Position numbers and translations under genes: made by a program. A DNA stretch of 15,190 nucleotides, taken from assembly GCA_003022085.1 (NCBI GenBank), contig PXQK01000006.1:1-15190 (forward strand). Direction: 5' to 3'. This DNA is from Halobacteriales archaeon QH_10_65_19 (lineage in GTDB: Archaea > Halobacteriota > Halobacteria > Halobacteriales > Haloarculaceae). Below are positions 6,703 through 12,990 of the stretch, piece by piece; the first letter of the stretch is position 1, and the number at the start of each line of letters is the position of its first letter. The notes under the pieces were generated by a model, which ran no database searches, was not told where the DNA came from, and was given only the letters and a program-made list of their open reading frames with translations.

Positions 6703-7092
6703 ATGGACTGTCCCCGCTGTGGCGGCCCGCTGGCCACGTTCGCAGTCGAGGCGACGGACAGGTCGGCCGTCGTCTGCGAGTCCTGTGGCTTCGTGGGGGT
6801 CGCAGCCTCCCACGAGCCGGAGGAAAACACCGTCGAATCCTGGGATCAGGCGATCGAACGGTTCGAAGCGGCGGGTGTCCCGCTGGACCGGACCCGCCAG
6901 ATCCGGCGGGCCGACGCGGTGTCGGTGCCCACGGACGAATCCGACTCCGGCGTCGACGCGGATACATTCGAGGAGTCGGTGACTGTCGCGGCCGCGTTGC
7001 GTGGGGACGACGCTTCCGAACCGACCGACTCCGGCGGGTCCGAACGCGGCGGAGACGCGGGCGGAAGCGACGACTCGTCGGACGGAAACTGA
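6703..7092 (+). CDS. Small zinc-ribbon protein with acidic low-complexity tail
   Basis: A 129-residue protein. Residues 3-6 (CPRC) and 25-28 (CESC) are two CxxC knuckles that make a treble-clef or zinc-ribbon fold within the first 35 residues. A helical middle follows ([20 protein letters not shown], about 45-64), and the last 50 or so residues are Asp/Ser/Gly-rich and probably disordered. Such short haloarchaeal zinc-ribbon proteins usually bind nucleic acid or another protein; no specific role can be given. The stop at 7090-7092 is followed at once by the end of a mobile-element fragment. A long minus-strand frame covers the 3' two thirds of this gene, but it is only the antisense continuation of the broken actin gene. 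Confidence 0.7.
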   Translation: MDCPRCGGPLATFAVEATDRSAVVCESCGFVGVAASHEPEENTVESWDQAIERFEAAGVPLDRTRQIRRADAVSVPTDESDSGVDADTFEESVTVAAALRGDDASEPTDSGGSERGGDAGGSDDSSDGN

Positions 7093-7180
7093 TACGGTCG
7101 TGCGTGATTATTTTCAACACCGAGTCCCACTATCGGCGGTTTCGCGGGCTGAAACGCCCAATACGCGACTCTATAGCGTC

Positions 7181-7197
7181 GTCGGGCCAAGCCCGAC
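7181..7197. repeat. Perfect hairpin, 7-bp stem and CAA loop
   Basis: GTCGGGC-CAA-GCCCGAC is perfectly complementary. It lies 5 bp from a second hairpin of the same geometry. It could be an element end structure or a terminator between the convergent zinc-ribbon and actin genes; no T-run follows in either direction. Confidence 0.55.
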
Positions 7198-7202
7198 TGC
7201 CT

Positions 7203-7219
7203 GGGAGACGTAGTCTCCC
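7203..7219. repeat. Perfect hairpin, 7-bp stem and GTA loop
   Basis: GGGAGAC-GTA-GTCTCCC is perfectly complementary and abuts the last recognisable actin codon (7221-7223). Same geometry as the hairpin at 7181-7197 but with a different stem sequence. Confidence 0.55.
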
Positions 7220-7220
7220 T

Positions 7221-8114
7221 GAACGGGAGGTTCGCATCGTTGAGCCGCTCGGCGAACAGCGCCTCGAACCCGTCCGGGCTCGACGTGCCGCCGGTGACGA
7301 CCACGGGGATGTCGAGCCCCTCCTCGACGTCTTCCTCGTCGACCTCGCGGATGATATTCTCGATAACGTAGTCGAGCAGGTTGTCGTAGTAGATGCTGAG
7401 CGCGCCCTCGACGCCCCCGACGTCGGTTTCGAAGTCCAGCTCGAAGTCGTCTTCCTTGGTCGAGGTCACCTTGTCGACCGGGGTCCCGGTGGCCTGGGCC
7501 GCCTTCTTGTCGATCCAGTCGCCGCCCCGCGCGATCGAGAACTTCATCACCGGGACCGCGTAGTAGGAGAGACAGACGTTTGTCATCCCGGCTCCGAAGC
7601 TAACACCGAGCCCCGTGAACTCCCGGTCTGCCAGTTCTGAGTAGATGACAGCCATCCCCTCGTTGATCGGCTCCGGGCTGTAGCCCATATCCCCGAGGAG
7701 CGACTCGACTGTCTTCTGGTGGTACAGCGTCGACATCTCGGCGTCGATCGGATCGGCGGGGACAGAGAAAAACAGCAGTTCGTCGGGCCGCATCGGCTCG
7801 CCGACAACCTGTTCGGTGATGAGTTTGATCATCGGGATCGCGGATTTCTCGTCGCTAGAGAGGATCCCCGCCTGCATCGGGCGGCGGGTCTCCTCGTTGA
7901 AGATGTTCGCGAAGTTCAGCGCGTCGTCGCCGACGATGTAGACCATGTCGTCTTTCCGGATGTGCAAGACGTCGCTGCGCGACAGCATCTGCTCGGCCAT
8001 GTCGCTGTGGTCGATCTCGACAAACGAGTTGCGCTGCTGTACGAACACTGTCTCGTCGCCATCTTGCCTGGCTGACAGAATGTTCATGGTGCCAACGTCA
8101 AGTCCTTGTGCCAT
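7221..8114 (-). CDS. Salactin-type haloarchaeal actin homologue, C-terminus apparently lost
   Basis: The 298 recognisable residues match the actin/ParM fold of salactin, the haloarchaeal actin that shows dynamic instability in Halobacterium. Visible nucleotide-binding motifs are phosphate-1 GLDVGTMN (4-11), phosphate-2 [11 protein letters not shown] (170-180) and the adenosine motif [13 protein letters not shown] (271-283). [19 protein letters not shown] (192-210) is also typical. After LPF at 296-298 I do not find the usual final helix. The frame instead enters the hairpins and element end, then runs antisense to the zinc-ribbon gene to a stop at 6846, a 422-codon frame in all. A weak YRVAYWAF echo of a Y-x-V-A-x-x-A pattern just downstream could be a decayed tail. 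It follows the membrane-protein gene by 30 bp with GGGAG before its ATG. The protein may be non-functional or carry an aberrant tail. Confidence 0.8.
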
Positions 8115-8144
8115 ACTCCCAGTACAGCAACACCGGAGAAAAAA

Positions 8145-9101
8145 CTACCTGAATAGCTTCTCGCGTAGCCGGTCCAGCGTCCCCCCGCTCGTGTCGACTC
8201 CTGTTTCGAGTTCCTCGTCGTCCTTCTGCTCCTTTCGAAACTCGGTGAGGGCGTCGACCTGGTCGTCGGGGCTCTCTGTTCGCGCAGTCTTTTGCTCGCT
8301 GCCCTTGAGCTGCCGGAGACCGTCGACTGCGTCGTCGACGTCGTCGCTCGACGAGCGGGTTTCGGTCGCCGACTCGACCTCGTCCTGGTCCACGTCGTGA
8401 TCAGTGTCGGGCATATCCAGTTTCAGCCGCTTGGTGGTGGGCTGCTGCTCGACGCCGCCCCAGGTCAGTGTCGACTCGGACATCGCCTCTTCGATGTCCT
8501 CCGCGACCGCTTCGTCGCTGACCGACTCCCCCGTTTCCGGGGCCTGTGCGTCGATTTCGACCTCGGTGACCTGCCTGGTCTCGTCCGGGGCCACGCGGTC
8601 CAGATACTGGGCGACCAGCGCCGACCCCGTCGAGGCGGCCAGCACCACGACGCCGACCGCGTAGACGCTGAGCACGAGGACGTCGTTGCCGGCGGTCGTC
8701 CAGTCGTAGGGGTACACCTGGAGGAGCCAGACGGCCGCGGCGACACAGACCACCGAACCGCCGAGGCTTGCGGCCGTCGTCCGCCCTCCGACCGGCAGGA
8801 GCACTGTGACACTCATCGCGACCGCCGGCAGCGCGAGCATCACGAAGACCAGCGCCGCTTCGCGAAACTGCCAGAAGACGTCCGACCCGGTCGACTGGGT
8901 CCCGCTGTAGAGAAACAAAACGAGTCCGACGACTCCCAGAGCAATCCCGGCAAAAAACATCCCGAACCCGACGTAGATTTCCCGTGGGCTCTCGGGCTCG
9001 CCGACGTACTTCCGGTACATCGAAAACAGGGGCCCGCCGCGCTCGGCACTGTCGTCTCCGCTAGGGTCGTTCTCCCCGTCGGACGTGGCTTCGCTACCCA
9101 T
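8145..9101 (-). CDS. Four-helix membrane protein with acidic cytoplasmic tail (DUF7139-like), partner gene of the actin
   Basis: A 318-residue protein. An acidic N-terminus is followed by PLFSMYRKYVGEPESPREIY and four membrane segments at about 42-66, 80-103, 110-130 and 140-163. The second half (165-318) is a soluble, Asp/Glu-rich, probably disordered tail ending in a basic helix, GTLDRLREKLFR. The plan resembles haloarchaeal DUF7139 proteins, whose function is unknown; the family name is given with moderate confidence. A good TATA box, TTTATAT (minus, 9125-9131), is about 27 bp before the ATG at 9101, so the gene is probably leaderless and the first of a two-gene unit. The actin starts 30 bp after its stop, which suggests a membrane anchor or regulator of the filament. 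That role is inferred from position only. Confidence 0.65.
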   Translation of the reverse strand: MGSEATSDGENDPSGDDSAERGGPLFSMYRKYVGEPESPREIYVGFGMFFAGIALGVVGLVLFLYSGTQSTGSDVFWQFREAALVFVMLALPAVAMSVTVLLPVGGRTTAASLGGSVVCVAAAVWLLQVYPYDWTTAGNDVLVLSVYAVGVVVLAASTGSALVAQYLDRVAPDETRQVTEVEIDAQAPETGESVSDEAVAEDIEEAMSESTLTWGGVEQQPTTKRLKLDMPDTDHDVDQDEVESATETRSSSDDVDDAVDGLRQLKGSEQKTARTESPDDQVDALTEFRKEQKDDEELETGVDTSGGTLDRLREKLFR

Positions 9102-9124
9102 GTATGCACTGTGCGGTTCAACCA

Positions 9125-9131
9125 ATATAAA
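9125..9131 (-). promoter_or_regulatory. TATA box for the membrane protein - actin unit
   Basis: TTTATAT (minus strand) is centred about 27 bp before the ATG at 9101. No comparable box lies between the membrane-protein gene and the actin gene, so this promoter probably serves both. Confidence 0.55.
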
Positions 9132-9256
9132 GCTACGAGGCGACCGGGTCCCTGTTCGACCCCGCCTGACGGGGCTGGATGTACGTAAGACTGGAGCCGT
9201 GGCGCTGTGCGTGCTGGCGGGGAAACAGTTACGAGACCCCGAACCGAAGCCGGAGC

Positions 9257-10453
9257 ATGACAACGGAACTGCCACCGGCAGAGTACGAGCAGCGACTCGC
9301 GGCCGTCCGCGACCGCCTCGCGGAGACAGAGGCCGACACGGCCGTCTGGTTTGACGCGACGAGTATCGGCTACCTCACCGGCTTCCACCACATCCAGACC
9401 GAGCGCCCGGTGGTGCTCGCGGTCACGCGGGAGACCGTCGGGATCACCGTTCCCCGCCTGGAGGTCGACCGCGTCGAACCGAACCCGCGGATCCGACGTG
9501 TCGAGTCGTACTTCGACTACCCCGACGGCGATCCGGTCGGAACGGCCGCCGGGATGCTCGCGGCCCTGGGAGCCGAGTCAGTTGTCTCCGACGCCGACGG
9601 CGCGCCGGGGATGATGGGGTACGAGGGCCCCGCGCTCTCGGAGTTCGTCAATGTCGACACCCAGTCCTGGGTCGAGCGCATGCGGTGGGCGAAATCCGAG
9701 GCAGAGGTGGACCTGATCCGCGAGTCCGCGCGTTGGGCGAACCTCGGCCACCGGTACCTGGCCGAGGAGGCCGAACCCGGCGCCCACCCGGCGACAGTCA
9801 GCGGGCGCGCCTCGCTGCGGGGCTCGCGGGCGATGCTCGACACGCTGGGTGACCGTTACGTCCCGCGAACCCGGGGCGACGGTCCGGTCCACGCGGGGTT
9901 CATCTCCGGCCCGCAGACCAGCCTTCCGCACGGCCACACCGCGAACCGGCGACTCGAACGCGGCGACGTCCTCGTCACCGGGGCGAGCGCCAACGTCGAC
10001 AACTACTACTCCGAGCTCGAACGGACGATGTTCGTCGGCGAGGCCAGCGACGAACACCGGCACTACTTCGAGCTGATGTGCGAAGCCGGGCGGATCGCCA
10101 TCGAAGCGATGGGACCGGGTGTCGAGCTTGCAGCCGTCGACCGGGCTGTCCAGGAGTACTTCGCCGAGCAGAGCGTGACCGACCTCGCCAGGCACCACGT
10201 CGGCCACAACATCGGGATGAGTGGCCACGAACCGCCGTACATCGACCGGGGCTGGACCGACCACTGCGAGGAGCGCGGGGGGCGGGACGCGGAGGATGCT
10301 TCCATGGAGCCGGGCCACGTGTACACCATCGAGCCGGGTATCTACACCGACGACGCGGGCTACCGCCACTCCGACACCGTTGCCGTCACAGAAGATGGGA
10401 CCGAACGTCTCACGTACTTCCCGCGGGAGCTAGCGGCGAACATCATTAGCTAA
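9257..10453 (+). CDS. M24-family (aminopeptidase P/creatinase fold) protein with altered metal site
   Basis: A 398-residue protein with the two-domain M24 plan. The N-terminal domain (1-140) contains YLTGFHHIQTERPVVL; the pita-bread domain (150-398) follows a WAKSEAEVDLIRESARWANLGH helix. Family landmarks are GHNIGMSGHEPPYI (316-329) with His317, TIEPGIY (357-363) with Glu359, and DTVAVTEDGTERLT near the end. Three of the five usual metal-ligand positions are changed: Thr241 in GDVLVTGA where an Asp is expected, Glu253 in SELERT instead of SDxTRT, and Ser372 in RHSDTV instead of RxEDTV. So proline-peptidase activity is not assured, and a metal-free creatinase-like reaction or different metal use is possible. 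An in-frame upstream ATG at 9179 adds 26 Cys/Trp/Arg-rich residues unlike the family, so 9257 is preferred. Confidence 0.8.
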   Translation: MTTELPPAEYEQRLAAVRDRLAETEADTAVWFDATSIGYLTGFHHIQTERPVVLAVTRETVGITVPRLEVDRVEPNPRIRRVESYFDYPDGDPVGTAAGMLAALGAESVVSDADGAPGMMGYEGPALSEFVNVDTQSWVERMRWAKSEAEVDLIRESARWANLGHRYLAEEAEPGAHPATVSGRASLRGSRAMLDTLGDRYVPRTRGDGPVHAGFISGPQTSLPHGHTANRRLERGDVLVTGASANVDNYYSELERTMFVGEASDEHRHYFELMCEAGRIAIEAMGPGVELAAVDRAVQEYFAEQSVTDLARHHVGHNIGMSGHEPPYIDRGWTDHCEERGGRDAEDASMEPGHVYTIEPGIYTDDAGYRHSDTVAVTEDGTERLTYFPRELAANIIS

Positions 10454-10512
10454 CACTGTCGGACGTGACTCGTGTTGATATCAGAAGGTATGGTACCCTT
10501 CAACAACGATGA

Positions 10513-12114
10513 TCAGTCGTCTTCGGGTGGTGCGATATCGGAGGCGTCGACCGCCTGGACCGGGTCGAGGTCCCACACGCTGGCGTGGAGTTCGGAGAGC
10601 CCGTACACGAGTCCAACGAGCATGGCGACGCCGACCGGGAGCAACACGAACGGGGAGAGTTCGGTGTACCCCCAGGCGAGCATGAGCACCACAACCACGA
10701 GAGCCACGGTACCAGCGTAGTACAGCTGGGTTCGGACGTGGTCGATGAGATCCGCCCCTGTGAACGTCGAAGACAGCACGGTCGTGTCCGAGATCGGCGA
10801 GCAGTGATCGCCGAAGATGGCACCGGAGAAGATCATGCCGACCATGACTGACACCATCTGGTGAGTGCCCACCAGGTCCCAGGCGACGGGGATCGCGATG
10901 GGTGTGAGTATCGTCATTGTCCCCCAGGAACTGCCGGTCGTGAACGCGATGAACCCGGCGGTGACAAACACGACGACGGGCAGGATTTCGGGTGTGAGGA
11001 AATCGTCGACAACGCCCGCGACGTACTCACCCGTCCCGAGCGCCGAGACGACTTCACCCAGCGACCAGGCGAGCACGAGGATGGTCACCGCCGTGAGCAT
11101 GATACTGAACCCGTCGATTGTCGTGTCGACGCTTTCGCCGATCGAGAGGACGCTGAAAGCATACCCGAGAACGTACGTCGAGACAACCATCGCAAAGGAG
11201 CCAAGCACCAGCGCCAGCGCGTAGTCGGCATTTTCGATCGCGTCACGGAGCGTAGCGCCGTCGACGAGGCCGCCACTCCACAGCGCAGTCACCACCACTC
11301 CCGCGATCAACACGAGTATCGGGACGATAAACGACGACAGCCTGGGGTTGTCGACGTGCGGATCCCCGAGGTCGCCCTCCACGTCCTGCATCGGCCTGGC
11401 GTCGTCACGGGTGACTTTTCCGGTCTTGGCGGCCCGCCGTTCGGCGGTGAGCATCTCGGCGTAGTCCCGCCCGGAGAGAACGATGATTCCGACCATCACG
11501 ATGGCGAGAATCGAGTACATATTGTAGGGAATCGAGTCGAGGAAGATGCTGAAGGAGTCCGGGACCTCCGCTTCGGGAATCCCGGTCGCCTCGTACCCCT
11601 GTTCGATCATCGAGAGCTGGAATGCGACCCACGACGAAATGGCGAGCGTCGCCACGGGCGCGGCAGTCGAGTCGACGAGGTACGAGAGCTTCTCGCGGGA
11701 AATCTGGAGGTTGTCGGAGATATCTTTCATTGTGCTCCCGACAACAGCGGTGTTGGCGTAGTCGTCAAAGAACAACACCAGTCCAAGCAACCACGCCATG
11801 GCGCCGGCCTTGCGCTGTGTGTCGACCCGCTCGAGCGCCCAGTTCCGGATTGCGTGTGACCCGCCCAGCCGCCACATCATCGCGACGGCTGACCCCAGCA
11901 ATAGCGTGAAGATGATTATCTGCGCGTGGAACGTGCTCTCCCCGATAGCTGTCGTGATCCAGTCGAACGTCTGGACGAGACCCAGGTTTTCTGTGAAGAT
12001 GATACCACCGGCCCAGATGCCGAGGAACAACGAGAGCACTGCTTTTCGCGTTACGATCGCCATCAGGATAGCAATCAGAGGCGGTACGACTGATACGAAG
12101 CCACCTTCGACCAT
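10513..12114 (-). CDS. nhaC: NhaC-type Na+/H+ antiporter family protein
   Basis: A 533-residue polytopic membrane protein with about a dozen hydrophobic segments. Family signatures include FFDDYANTAVVGS in the first half, and GSSWGTMTILTPIAIPVAW and GDHCSPISDTTVLSSTFTGADLIDH in the second; these match the NhaC-like C-terminal transporter domain. Members exchange Na+ (some exchange organic anions or amino acids) for H+ across the cytoplasmic membrane, which suits a salt-loving host. A cytoplasmic loop in the middle (ERRAAKTGKVTRDDARPMQD) separates the halves. A TATA-like AATTATAAG (minus, 12140-12148) lies about 31 bp before the ATG at 12114, with a 12-bp palindrome right beside it. The exact substrate cannot be read from sequence, so the symbol is a family label. 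It faces the M24 gene convergently. Confidence 0.85.
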   Translation of the reverse strand: MVEGGFVSVVPPLIAILMAIVTRKAVLSLFLGIWAGGIIFTENLGLVQTFDWITTAIGESTFHAQIIIFTLLLGSAVAMMWRLGGSHAIRNWALERVDTQRKAGAMAWLLGLVLFFDDYANTAVVGSTMKDISDNLQISREKLSYLVDSTAAPVATLAISSWVAFQLSMIEQGYEATGIPEAEVPDSFSIFLDSIPYNMYSILAIVMVGIIVLSGRDYAEMLTAERRAAKTGKVTRDDARPMQDVEGDLGDPHVDNPRLSSFIVPILVLIAGVVVTALWSGGLVDGATLRDAIENADYALALVLGSFAMVVSTYVLGYAFSVLSIGESVDTTIDGFSIMLTAVTILVLAWSLGEVVSALGTGEYVAGVVDDFLTPEILPVVVFVTAGFIAFTTGSSWGTMTILTPIAIPVAWDLVGTHQMVSVMVGMIFSGAIFGDHCSPISDTTVLSSTFTGADLIDHVRTQLYYAGTVALVVVVLMLAWGYTELSPFVLLPVGVAMLVGLVYGLSELHASVWDLDPVQAVDASDIAPPEDD

Positions 12115-12139
12115 AAAATTAGCTAACTAAAAACACTTA

Positions 12140-12157
12140 CTTATAATTACCGGTAAT
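12140..12157 (-). promoter_or_regulatory. nhaC promoter with adjacent 12-bp palindrome
   Basis: ATTACCGGTAAT (12146-12157) is a perfect palindrome that overlaps the upstream edge of the TATA-like AATTATAAG (minus strand, 12140-12148). A protein bound there would compete with TFB or TBP. The next 280 bp up to the UspA gene show no convincing gene: there is a 34-codon minus-strand frame without a promoter (12147-12251) and an imperfect GACGG/CCGTC stem near 12280-12295. Confidence 0.5.
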
Positions 12158-12400
12158 GTGAGTAGAACGGCCGAGGCTCTTCTCTGATCCAGCCAGACAA
12201 CTGTCTATCGCTTTCAAGTCGTTCGACGACATCCTCAATCTGAAAGAGCATGGCGGTGAGCCGAGCGGCGGGCGGTCGACGGAACGGAGACCGTCAGCGA
12301 CCGGCGGCTCGTGGAGTTGCTCCACGGCGGCACCGATTCATGTACGACCCCGGCCCTCTCCCCGTGGACCGCCACTGGTGGATACCGTGCCTGTCTCCCA

Positions 12401-12410
12401 GTTATTAATA
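12401..12410 (+). promoter_or_regulatory. TATA-like box for the UspA gene
   Basis: GTTATTAATA is centred about 29 bp before the ATG at 12435, consistent with a leaderless transcript. The box overlaps the longer in-frame start at 12378, which argues against that start. Confidence 0.5.
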
Positions 12411-12434
12411 GTGTCTGGGGACGAACTGCAGCAC

Positions 12435-12857
12435 ATGGGAACAGTACTGATCCCTTTCGACGGGTCAACAATGGCCCGCGACGCACTGGAGTTCGCCTGC
12501 GAAAAATTCGGTGACGAGGAGTTGACTGTGCTGTACGTTGTCGACACCTCGATCACTTTCGAGCCCGAGAAGTACGTCGGGGTGAAGCTCGGGGAGATAT
12601 ACGAAAAGCGAGAAGCAGAGGGGGAGAGACACCTCGAGAAGGCCGCGGAGGTCGCAGACGAGTTGGGCTGTTCGATCACGCGGGTGCTCGACCACGGCGA
12701 ACCGTCGAAAGTCATCGTGAAGCAAGTCGACGACCGGGACATCGATCACGTGGTCATGGGAAGTCACAGCCAGGGAGCAATCGAGCGGTTCTTCCTCGGC
12801 AGCGTCTCGGAGCGCGTTGTCGAACGGGCACCCGCCTCCGTGAGTGTCATCCGGTAA
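12435..12857 (+). CDS. Universal stress protein A (UspA) domain protein
   Basis: A single-domain protein of 140 residues, the usual UspA length. The N-terminal strand VLIPFDGST (4-12) and the ensuing helix MARDALEFAC, the second strand LTVLYVVD (30-37) and the C-terminal VVMGSHSQGAIERFFLGSVSERVV (107-129) are typical. In ATP-binding members the last stretch reads G-2x-G-9x-G-S/T; here Gly109 and Gly122-Ser123 are kept but the middle Gly is Ser112, so nucleotide binding may be weaker. The protein should be a cytoplasmic dimer linked to stress or energy status; no target is evident. Starting at ATG 12378 would add 19 residues over the promoter, so 12435 is chosen. It is divergent from the antiporter gene, from which it is separated by 320 bp. 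Confidence 0.85.
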   Translation: MGTVLIPFDGSTMARDALEFACEKFGDEELTVLYVVDTSITFEPEKYVGVKLGEIYEKREAEGERHLEKAAEVADELGCSITRVLDHGEPSKVIVKQVDDRDIDHVVMGSHSQGAIERFFLGSVSERVVERAPASVSVIR

Positions 12858-12990
12858 TCCGTTGCCGGTGTGTAGCAACAGCGGACACAGTTCACCGGCT
12901 GACACTCCCGGTACTCTTCGTGCCCTGTCGCTACCGGTCACGGGAGTCCGTACGAGGCGTTCGACGGCGGACGCGAAGGGGGCCGAGCGT

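Larger units (their letters stand above)
7093..7220. mobile_element. Element remnant at the 3' end of the actin gene: one terminal repeat plus hairpins
   Basis: From 7093 the sequence matches the left end of the element at 5612 (20 of the first 23 bases, 32 of 47), with its inner side pointing right toward the actin gene. No matching opposite end is visible before the actin coding sequence resumes at about 7221. Inside are a nested structure (GAGTC 7122-7126 with GACTC 7167-7171, enclosing GTTTC 7139-7143 with GAAAC 7151-7155) and two perfect 7-bp hairpins at 7181-7197 and 7203-7219. It is best read as a decayed insertion whose second end is lost. It may instead combine two elements. Confidence 0.5.

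Noticed and set aside
7122..7171. Possible CRISPR-like repeat (GTTTC ... GAAAC)
   Set aside because: Only a single copy exists, with no repeat-spacer array and no cas genes in the window. It is explained better as a structured part of the element remnant.
6846..7220. C-terminal 124 codons of the actin reading frame as a true domain
   Set aside because: The segment crosses an element end and is then antisense to a zinc-ribbon gene with its own CxxC motifs and promoter. It looks like read-through, not a conserved domain.
9179..9256. Upstream ATG for the M24 protein
   Set aside because: It would add 26 Cys/Trp/Arg-rich residues that do not look like the family N-terminus and overlap the promoter region of the divergent membrane-protein gene.
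10861..11859. Long plus-strand open frame of 332 codons
   Set aside because: It is antisense to the NhaC-type transporter. The His/Arg/Asp-rich product has no domain logic, while the opposite strand has clear membrane helices and family motifs.
12147..12251. 34-codon minus-strand frame beginning MLFQIEDVVERLESD
   Set aside because: The peptide is plausible in composition, but no TATA box or Shine-Dalgarno site precedes it, and its stop lies inside the nhaC promoter palindrome. Not enough support.
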